A stretch of 64,000 nucleotides of DNA from Planococcus circulans (GTDB lineage Bacteria; Bacillota; Bacilli; Bacillales_A; Planococcaceae): positions 30,515 to 94,514 of the forward strand of contig NZ_JAIQCL010000011.1 in the NCBI RefSeq assembly GCF_020023385.1, given 5' to 3'. The notes beneath the pieces were generated by a model. That model ran no database searches. It worked only from the letters and a program-made list of their open reading frames with translations, and was not told where the DNA came from. The position numbers were made by a program, and so were the translations under genes. Position 1 is the first letter of the stretch, and the number at the start of each line of letters is the position of its first letter. Of this stretch, positions 58,574 through 64,000 are shown in pieces.

Positions 58574-59449
58574 ATGGCAATGGATACTATTCAGAAGGCA
58601 AGAGCTTTCAGCAACTTTGATGAGGCGGCGGCTTATATTCTACAGCTGCTGAGTAAGCAAATTGGGATCAATTCCTTATTTATCGCCAGAAATGATGGGA
58701 CAACAAACCACATTATTAAAGTTCGCAACTCAGAAAAAGAATTGGTCGAAGAAGGCAGTTCCATGCCTCTTCCTCACTCCTTTTGCAGCTTGAGCATCAA
58801 CCATGGTCCGAAAGCATTGGTTATTGAGGATGTCTCTAAAAATGAGATGACCCGTTCTATGGACATTGCAGCAGATTATGGACAAGGCACCTTTGTCGGC
58901 GTTCCGGTTTATTATAACGATGGCACTGTTTACGGCACTATTTGCGGATTGGATGATCAATACTATCGGCTTTCTGAAGATCAGCTCTACACATTTGAAA
59001 TGATGTCGACATTATTGACTTATGTGCTGGAACTCGAGAAAGCCAATCATCAGATTCAAACATTGACTGCTCCGATTGTCCCCGTCACTAAAGGGGTGGC
59101 CATCGTTCCGGTAATCGGAGAAATTACGGCACCGCGTGCACAGGTGATCATCGAGCACGTTCTGGAACAATGCGGCAAAGAGCCGATGGAGTATTTGATC
59201 ATCGATGTTTCAGGGGTTTTGCAGATCAACACTGTCGTTGGGGAATACTTGCTGAAGCTCGTGAATATCCTTAAAATAATTGGCGTAACACCGGTCATCA
59301 CAGGAATTCAGCCTTTTATGGCGTTGAAGGTTCCTCATTTTGCGGCTGCACTGAAAGGTGTATTAATTGAAGCCAATTTGGAATCGGCATTAAAGCAGCT
59401 GGGCTTTGTATTAATAAAAGACTGCAAAGAAAAATCAGACTCCCTGTGA
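58574..59449 (+). CDS. GAF-STAS protein, RsbR-like stressosome component
   Basis: A 291-residue protein. An N-terminal GAF-type sensor domain (residues 1-140, with LPHSFCSLSINHGPKALVIEDVS and GTFVGVPVYYNDGTVYGTICGLD) is joined by a short coiled helix to a C-terminal STAS domain. The latter has PVIGEITAPRAQVIIEHVLEQ, LIIDVSGVLQINTVVGEYLLKL and VTPVITGIQP. The two Thr positions phosphorylated by RsbT in RsbR proteins are conserved (INTVV, ITGI). It is an orphan: no rsbS, rsbT or sigB adjacent. ATG 58574 and 58580 are both plausible starts. Confidence 0.87.
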   Translation: MAMDTIQKARAFSNFDEAAAYILQLLSKQIGINSLFIARNDGTTNHIIKVRNSEKELVEEGSSMPLPHSFCSLSINHGPKALVIEDVSKNEMTRSMDIAADYGQGTFVGVPVYYNDGTVYGTICGLDDQYYRLSEDQLYTFEMMSTLLTYVLELEKANHQIQTLTAPIVPVTKGVAIVPVIGEITAPRAQVIIEHVLEQCGKEPMEYLIIDVSGVLQINTVVGEYLLKLVNILKIIGVTPVITGIQPFMALKVPHFAAALKGVLIEANLESALKQLGFVLIKDCKEKSDSL

Positions 59450-59466
59450 AGGGAGTCTGATTTTTT
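59430..59466. terminator. Terminator overlapping the GAF-STAS gene end
   Basis: AAAATCAGACTCCCT and AGGGAGTCTGATTTT form a near-perfect long stem with a 3-base loop. The 5' arm lies in the last codons of the gene. It also works for the opposite strand. Confidence 0.85.
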
Positions 59467-59517
59467 ATTGGATAAGATTAGTAGTCCAATTTATTGTGGC
59501 TTTACCCTTCGGGGCGA

Positions 59518-60018
59518 CTAGCTTTCCTTATCAAAAAAGACATGCTTGAGTTCCCAGGAATCGCCGATTTCGAGTAAACCGAAGGAATACTGTTCCTGCC
59601 TGCGCTTGTCGGTTGGGGAGCCGGGATTGAACAGGGTGACCCCTTCGACTTCCCGCATAACCGGGGTATGGGAATGTCCGAATACGATGATGTCGACATC
59701 ATCATTACTGAAGCTGTCAAAAGCCTGCTTCTCAGTAGGTTTTCGGTCACTGTCGCCATGGACCACACCGATGGTTAAATCTCCGAACGTGAGAATCTTT
59801 TTCCGGCCAAACTTTTCGAGGATATCCCATGGATCGACATTGCCGGTGACGCCATCAATTTCTGCATATGCCGCCAGTTCATGGTAAACATCCATCGTCT
59901 GCCAATCGCCGGCATGGATGATGAAGTCAGCTTCCTGACATGCATCCACTAGCTGTTGGGGCAATTTCTTGGCGCGGAATGGAATATGTGTATCTGAAAC
60001 AATAACAATCTTCTTCAT
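59518..60018 (-). CDS. Metallophosphoesterase, MJ0936/YfcE-type phosphodiesterase
   Basis: A 166-residue enzyme of the calcineurin-like family with all metal motifs: DTH near residue 9 (IVIVSDTHIP), GDW in IIHAGDWQTMD, GNVD, the VHGD motif and GHSH. It resembles YsnB of B. subtilis and YfcE-like phosphodiesterases. ATG 60018 has GGAGG upstream; six extra in-frame codons exist before it. Confidence 0.9.
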   Translation of the reverse strand: MKKIVIVSDTHIPFRAKKLPQQLVDACQEADFIIHAGDWQTMDVYHELAAYAEIDGVTGNVDPWDILEKFGRKKILTFGDLTIGVVHGDSDRKPTEKQAFDSFSNDDVDIIVFGHSHTPVMREVEGVTLFNPGSPTDKRRQEQYSFGLLEIGDSWELKHVFFDKES

Positions 60019-60157
60019 CTGAACGCCTCCAGTCAAATTCTTTCTTTCACTTTACCAAATAAACCCTCTGACGTCGAAAGCCAACTGTCAGGATTACATT
60101 TCCAATAAACAGGGAAGTAAAGAGTATAGGACGACGAAGATAATCGGAGGGATATTC

Positions 60158-60442
60158 ATGAAAAAGAATACTACCAAAAAATTTGTTTATACAGGAGCCA
60201 CAATGGCGGGCAGCCTTCTTTTGTTGACTGCCTATAAAAAGAACCAAGCAAAAAAGGTCTGGGTTTATGAAGATAATGATATGAGAAACAGTGTAACGGT
60301 CGATCAGGAAGAAAGCGTCAATGCTGATATGGATGAAGCGGAAATCGGGTTGACCCAATTGGATTCTGCTTATCGCTCTGAATGGCAGGCAAATGGCTTT
60401 CCTCAAACCCATAAAGCAATGAAAGAACTGGAAAGCAAATAA
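60158..60442 (+). CDS. Hypothetical membrane-anchored protein, 94 aa
   Basis: Not recognised. A basic start (MKKNTTKK) and a hydrophobic stretch at residues 9-26 suggest a single N-terminal anchor. An acidic soluble part follows (EESVNADMDEAEIGLTQLD). It is a single-gene unit with GGAGG before the ATG and a terminator after it. Confidence 0.65.
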   Translation: MKKNTTKKFVYTGATMAGSLLLLTAYKKNQAKKVWVYEDNDMRNSVTVDQEESVNADMDEAEIGLTQLDSAYRSEWQANGFPQTHKAMKELESK

Positions 60443-60448
60443 AAACAA

Positions 60449-60480
60449 GGTCTCAGTTTTGATGCTGGGGCCATTTTTTT
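60449..60480 (+). terminator. Rho-independent terminator
   Basis: GGTCTCAG (60449-60456) pairs with CTGGGGCC (60465-60472), with two G-T wobbles. A T-run follows at 60474-60480. Confidence 0.75.
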
Positions 60481-60518
60481 GATAGCTTCATTGAAAAAAT
60501 CGTTAAGGAGGAAGTCGT

Positions 60519-61055
60519 ATGGTGAATGAAAGAAAAATTGTTTGTTACATTGCGGCTAGCTTGGACGGGTATATCGCAACTGAAGACGATTCCCTCGAAT
60601 GGCTTTTCAAGACAGCGGGGGAAGAAGAAGGAGGCGCTGGATACGACGAATTCATGGAGACCATCGATACAGTGGTTATGGGACGCAGAACCTATGATTG
60701 GGTAATGGAAGCTGAAAAAGGGAAATTCCCTTATCAAGACATGGAAAGTTATGTCTTTACTTCTTCTTTCGCAGAAGAAAACCCTTATGTGAATTTCACG
60801 AATCAGGACATCTCCAGCTTCGTAAAAGATCTCAGAGAGAAACCTGGAAAGGATATTTGGGTGATTGGTGGGAGCAAGCTGCTTCATAGTTTTTTGAAAG
60901 AAGATTTGATTGATGAATGGATCATTTCGCTCGCTCCCGTCCTTATCGGAAAAGGAATACCATTGTTTCAAGAGCAGGACGTTGAGCGCCGCTTGAAGCT
61001 TAAGTCGGTAAAATCATATGGGCAATTTGCGCAGCTGCATTACGGAAGATTATAG
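60519..61055 (+). CDS. Dihydrofolate reductase family protein (RibD C-terminal-like)
   Basis: A 178-residue reductase-like protein. The N-terminal segment KIVCYIAASLDGYIA is shared by DHFR and the RibD C-terminal domain. VVMGRRTYDWV and IWVIGGSKLLHSFLKEDLIDEWIISLAPVLIGKGIPLF identify the YyaP/YwjB-like subgroup of Firmicutes. It probably binds NADPH; the substrate is unknown. AAGGAGG precedes the ATG. Confidence 0.88.
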   Translation: MVNERKIVCYIAASLDGYIATEDDSLEWLFKTAGEEEGGAGYDEFMETIDTVVMGRRTYDWVMEAEKGKFPYQDMESYVFTSSFAEENPYVNFTNQDISSFVKDLREKPGKDIWVIGGSKLLHSFLKEDLIDEWIISLAPVLIGKGIPLFQEQDVERRLKLKSVKSYGQFAQLHYGRL

Positions 61056-61067
61056 GGAAAGACAACA

Positions 61068-61096
61068 GGCGGTCGAGGATTTCTCGGCCGTCTTTT
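61068..61096 (+). terminator. Rho-independent terminator
   Basis: GGCGGTCGAG (61068-61077) pairs with CTCGGCCGTC (61083-61092), with two wobbles, then four T residues. Confidence 0.65.
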
Positions 61097-61247
61097 GCTT
61101 TGCTTCAATCAGGACATTCACCTCTTTTTATAATAATAAGAGAAAGTACCTAATTTCTAGAAATAAAAAACCCTTATTTTTTGCATAAAGACAATAAACT
61201 ATTACTTTTGGTCATTTTATCGACAGAATTTGAGTAGTTACGAGGGA

Positions 61248-61276
61248 TTGAATTCTTATAATTCCAATTATATACT
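61248..61276 (+). promoter_or_regulatory. Sigma-A promoter of the cell-wall hydrolase gene
   Basis: TTGAAT (61248-61253), 17-base spacer, TATACT (61271-61276). A small inverted repeat, AGAATC/GATTCT, follows in the leader at about 61285-61301. Confidence 0.75.
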
Positions 61277-61324
61277 ATTAAGAAGAATCATTTGTAGATT
61301 CTTGGAATAGAAGGGAGAGAAAGC

Positions 61325-61948
61325 ATGAAGAAATTAAAAGTATTGGTATTCGCTTTATTTACAGTTCTATTCTTAGGTTTTTCTCAAACCTCCGCAGAAG
61401 CACATTCTCCAGATTTGCATGAAGGGGTGGCTGGACAGGATGTTTCAGAACTTCAAGCAACCTTGAAAAAACTGGGCTACTTCCAGACGGCACCTACAGG
61501 TTATTATGGATCTATCACTAAAAATGCAGTCATTCAGTTCCAGCGTGATTTCAATGTTCCGGCTACTGGTTTTACAGGTCCGTTGACACGAGCGAAACTT
61601 TCGGATGTTGATATGATGGCACGTGTCGTACACGGAGAAGCACGTGGAGAAAACCATACAGGTCAAGTAGCGGTAGCAGCTGTTATCCTGAATCGTATCG
61701 ATTCCTCCCTATTTCCAAACAGTACATACAATGTCATTTTTCAGCGTAACGCGTTTACTGCTGTAAATGACGGGCAGTACAAATTCAAGCCGAACGCTTC
61801 AGCTTATCAGGCTGTGAAAGCAGCTGTGAAGGGCTCAGATCCATCACTTGGTGCAACGTATTATTACAATCCAAGCGGCGTGACGGATACGTGGATCTTC
61901 TCGCGTACAACCATCACGAAAATCGGCAAACATATATTTGCAAAATGA
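61325..61948 (+). CDS. Secreted cell-wall hydrolase (PG-binding + SleB domain)
   Basis: A 207-residue exported protein. The signal peptide is at residues 1-25, with cleavage likely after SAEA. A peptidoglycan-binding domain follows (VSELQATLKKLGYFQTAPTGYYGSITKNAVIQFQRDF). The C-terminal hydrolase-2 domain has MARVVHGEARGENHTGQVAVAAVILNR, with the catalytic Glu in GEARGE. It closely resembles SleB/CwlJ spore cortex lytic enzymes and their vegetative homologues. Whether it acts on cortex or vegetative wall is undetermined. Confidence 0.9.
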   Translation: MKKLKVLVFALFTVLFLGFSQTSAEAHSPDLHEGVAGQDVSELQATLKKLGYFQTAPTGYYGSITKNAVIQFQRDFNVPATGFTGPLTRAKLSDVDMMARVVHGEARGENHTGQVAVAAVILNRIDSSLFPNSTYNVIFQRNAFTAVNDGQYKFKPNASAYQAVKAAVKGSDPSLGATYYYNPSGVTDTWIFSRTTITKIGKHIFAK

Positions 61949-61956
61949 TTTTAAGC

Positions 61957-61985
61957 ATCGCCCTGAAAAAACAGGGCGATTTTTT
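61957..61985 (+). terminator. Rho-independent terminator
   Basis: ATCGCCCTG (61957-61965) and CAGGGCGAT (61972-61980) with an A-rich loop, followed by T residues to 61985. Confidence 0.85.
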
Positions 61986-62049
61986 ATGGAATGAAACAGA
62001 GTGCTGAAAAGAGTTATACTGAGAAGGAATAAAGAGAGGTGGAGTAGAA

Positions 62050-62397
62050 ATGTCAGAAAATAATGCGCAGCAAATGCCGCCGAAAACCTGCAGTGTCGAA
62101 AAACTGGTGACCAATAAGCAGGACGTAGAAAAAGTTTTGGCTGGCACGAAGTCGGCAACTCGAAGAAATGGACGCTATGCAGACATAGGGGAAATCATGG
62201 TACTCAAAGACAAGAAATTTGTGGTGGATCAGGTATATCAGCAAACACTTGGTGAATTAACAGATGAAAACATCACTCGGGAAGGTTACGCGTCTGTAGA
62301 AGATTATAAACAATCGATCTTGTCGTTTCATCCAGGTATGCCCTGGTTGCCTGAGATGACTGTTTGGGTCCATGAATTCCACTTGGCAACAGAGTAA
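62050..62397 (+). CDS. ASCH domain-containing protein
   Basis: A 115-residue protein with the ASCH pattern SVEKLVTNKQDVEKVLAGTKSATRRNGRYADIGE, then KKFVVDQVYQQTLGELTDENITREGY. ASCH domains have a PUA-like fold and are thought to bind RNA; some are amidohydrolases of modified nucleosides (YqfB). The Lys/Thr/Arg-rich loop KSATRR could form the ligand site. AGAGGTGGAG precedes the ATG. The next gene follows after seven bases. Confidence 0.82.
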   Translation: MSENNAQQMPPKTCSVEKLVTNKQDVEKVLAGTKSATRRNGRYADIGEIMVLKDKKFVVDQVYQQTLGELTDENITREGYASVEDYKQSILSFHPGMPWLPEMTVWVHEFHLATE

Positions 62398-62404
62398 GTA
62401 AACA

Positions 62405-62836
62405 ATGTATATATTTATTCTATACGCCCATATTTTAAGCGCTGTGTTATCCATCGGTCCTTTTTTTGTGCTGCTTCCTTTAATCAAACGAATGGAAACG
62501 GCAGCCGGCATTCTATTGGACTCGCATATCACGACGTTCAGATCGGCGACACGTCTTGTAAAACATGCAGGGCACGTGCTGGTAACGACAGGCATCCTGT
62601 TGATTTGGCAGGGACCGTGGGAATGGGGCACTTCTTGGATAGTTTGTACGCTGGCCGTGATGGTCGCTTCTGTCTTTTTCTTAGCGCGTGCATTTACACC
62701 GACTCTCCGCCAATTTGGGGAAGAAGGAGCCGACCAATTGAGGTTGGTTAAGAAGTTAAACCGTTCTTTATGGATTTATATTTTATTATTATTGCTCATG
62801 CTATGGTTCATGGTCGATAAACCGATGTTTTGGTGA
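62405..62836 (+). CDS. Small integral membrane protein (DUF2269-like)
   Basis: A 143-residue protein with four predicted helices: residues 3-24, 50-70, 77-95 and 120-140. It resembles the DUF2269-type predicted membrane proteins (YAHILSAVLSIGPFFVLLPLIKRM). It contains conserved His residues in the first helices. Function unknown. Weak ribosome binding site; probably translated as a second gene after the ASCH gene. Confidence 0.65.
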   Translation: MYIFILYAHILSAVLSIGPFFVLLPLIKRMETAAGILLDSHITTFRSATRLVKHAGHVLVTTGILLIWQGPWEWGTSWIVCTLAVMVASVFFLARAFTPTLRQFGEEGADQLRLVKKLNRSLWIYILLLLLMLWFMVDKPMFW

Positions 62837-62839
62837 TGA

Positions 62840-62881
62840 AAAAGGACGACACCCCTCTGTAATGAGCGGTGTCGTCCTTTT
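62840..62881. terminator. Bidirectional terminator
   Basis: AAAAGGACGACACC (62840-62853) and GGTGTCGTCCTTTT (62868-62881) form a 14-bp perfect stem between converging genes. Confidence 0.88.
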
Positions 62882-62883
62882 GC

Positions 62884-63693
62884 TTATCCTTTGACAGCGC
62901 CTGCTGTCATACCGGCAACAAAATAGCGCTGCAGGAAAATATAGGCGATGACCATTGGCGCTGAGGCAATGATGACGCCTGTAAAGAGCATTGGGTAGTT
63001 CGTTGAATATTCACCCTGGAACTCCAGCAAAGCGAGAGGCAGGGTCTTGTAGGCATTATCCGTAATGAACAGCAAAGGATACAGCAAATCATTCCAATGC
63101 ATCACAAACAGGAAAATGGCTGTAGCTGATAGAGAAGGAAGCGACAGCGGAATAGCCACTTTGGTGTAAATCTTCCAATTGCCTGCCCCGTCTATTGTAG
63201 AAGCTTCAAACAATTCTTTCGGCAAGGTCTTCATGAAACCGGTCAGAATAAAAACAGCAATCGGCATGGTTGTAGAGATGTTGACGAGAATGAGCCCCAC
63301 TAAGCTATTGGTCAGGTTGAGATCGAGCATCAGCGAATAGAGGGGAATCATGCTGACTTGCGCCGGCACCATCATGCCGAGTGTGAACAGGATGAATAAG
63401 GAATTGCCGACCCAATTGTTGAGACGGGTGATGCCATAGGCAATCAACGAAGCAAAGAACAATGTCAACGACACGGAAAACAAAGTGACGATTGTGCTGT
63501 TAACAAAATAGCCGGCCATCGTCTGCTCCTGGAAAATCGCCGTATAGTTCTCAAATTGAAGACCAGCTTCCGGAAAACCGAGTGGGTTTCTGAACGTTTC
63601 CTGAATGGTTTTCATGGAAGTCAAAACCACAATCAATAACGGAACCAAAATCAGCAGCGCATAGGTGATAAGGGAAAATCTGCGGAAGAACAA
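62884..63693 (-). CDS. Carbohydrate ABC transporter permease (MalG family)
   Basis: A 269-residue permease with six predicted helices. It belongs to the CUT1 sugar-import family, with the EAA loop EASTIDGAGNWKIYTKVAIPLSLPS and N-terminal SLITYALLILVPLLIVVLTSMKTIQETFRNPLG. It would pair with a MalF-like permease and a sugar-binding lipoprotein, expected upstream to the right and outside the window. TTG start with GGAGG eight bases before. A block of family B repeats separates it from those genes. Confidence 0.9.
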   Translation of the reverse strand: MFFRRFSLITYALLILVPLLIVVLTSMKTIQETFRNPLGFPEAGLQFENYTAIFQEQTMAGYFVNSTIVTLFSVSLTLFFASLIAYGITRLNNWVGNSLFILFTLGMMVPAQVSMIPLYSLMLDLNLTNSLVGLILVNISTTMPIAVFILTGFMKTLPKELFEASTIDGAGNWKIYTKVAIPLSLPSLSATAIFLFVMHWNDLLYPLLFITDNAYKTLPLALLEFQGEYSTNYPMLFTGVIIASAPMVIAYIFLQRYFVAGMTAGAVKG

Positions 63694-63746
63694 GCTGTTG
63701 TCCTCCTTTCCTTAGGCTTGAAAAATCAAAATTTCCTCGGTTTGTT

Positions 63747-64000
63747 TTCTGTTGTCCAGCTCCAGCGCCCAGCTCTTCGGGGTCATAAGCCACTCTGTTG
63801 TCCAGTTGCAAGTGCCTAGCTCTTCGGGTCATAAGCCAACCCAGCTGTGCGGCAAAGAACGCCACTCTGCTGGTCTGCCTTATGCCGGTCAGAGCTGACC
63901 AGGCACTTTCACTTTTCGTGCTGAACGGCCGTTTCCGCTTTTCTATTGTCCAGCTCTTCGGGGTCATAAGCCCGCCCAGCTATGTGGCTGAAAACATGCC
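63747..64000. repeat. Structured repeat family B, nested cluster at right edge
   Basis: A truncated copy (63747-63796) stops at its CATAAGCC segment. A full 123-bp unit follows (63797-63919), then only the 3' end of another copy (63920-63942), then a further partial copy cut by the window edge. The full unit is closest to units 1-2 of the 50401 cluster. Its inner stem is CCAGC/GCTGG where those have CCGGC/GCCGG. Confidence 0.8.

Noticed and set aside
60453..60971. 172-codon minus-strand frame opposite the DHFR-like gene
   Set aside because: Antisense shadow of a well-supported gene with conserved motifs, and no ribosome binding site.

Overview
The window looks like a chromosomal segment of a Gram-positive member of the Bacillales, most likely a Planococcaceae species (Planococcus or a close relative). 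The reasons are a Bacillus-type flagellar operon order, strong AGGAGG ribosome binding sites, frequent GTG/TTG starts, sigma-A promoters, lipoprotein signal peptides, and interspersed palindromic repeats like those of Bacillales genomes. The assignment rests on these impressions, not on a database comparison. No IS element, prophage, tRNA, rRNA or CRISPR array was recognised.

Positions 1-22690 hold the flagellar region. flhO runs leftwards. A large operon runs rightwards: flgB-flgC-fliE-fliF-fliG-fliH-fliI-fliJ-fliK-flgD-flgE-flbD-fliM-fliY-fliO-fliP-fliQ-fliR-flhB-flhA-flhF-flhG-sigD-swrB-like-yaaR-like-pilZ, ending at a hairpin terminator. A cyclic di-GMP-I (GEMM) riboswitch lies in the leader before flgB, and the last gene encodes a PilZ (c-di-GMP receptor) protein, so the operon starts and ends with c-di-GMP sensors. 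The chemotaxis genes normally embedded in this operon (cheY, cheB, cheA, cheW, cheC, cheD) are all missing, as are fliL and ylxF. The CheY-binding peptide of FliM and one phosphatase half-site of FliY are eroded. Two unrelated repeats split flgC from fliE.

Positions 22700-45600 hold general metabolism and transport. They include an NAT-like protein, a HAD hydrolase, a Nudix hydrolase, an oppA-B-C-D peptide importer without oppF, and the pxpB-pxpC-pxpA 5-oxoprolinase operon. An orphan amino-acid-binding lipoprotein, a TetR-ABC exporter cassette, a cidA/lrgA-lrgB pair, and brnQ convergent with a GntR regulator follow. Two tandem SpoIIAA-like proteins and an rRNA methyltransferase complete this part.

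Positions 45700-64000 continue with an Fsr-type MFS pump, a GNAT enzyme, a BmrA-like exporter followed by a TipA-like MerR regulator with its own operator, and an EEP-family phosphoesterase. A preQ1-I riboswitch controls queF and a queuosine-precursor transporter. Then come a CDF metal exporter, a phosphotransferase, a DksA/TraR-like protein, a DCC protein, a GAF-STAS stressosome-type protein, a phosphodiesterase, a RibD/DHFR-like protein, a SleB-type cell-wall hydrolase, an ASCH-domain protein and a sugar ABC permease.

The most unusual non-coding content is a roughly 125-bp structured repeat. It occurs as a tandem pair (27871-28140), a single inverted copy (43403-43520), five tandem copies (50401-51023) and a nested cluster at the right edge (63747-64000). 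Several of its stems show compensatory base changes between copies. Two short arrays with 21-bp and 20-bp periods (33815-33919, 50238-50317) share a design of conserved core plus variable spacer.
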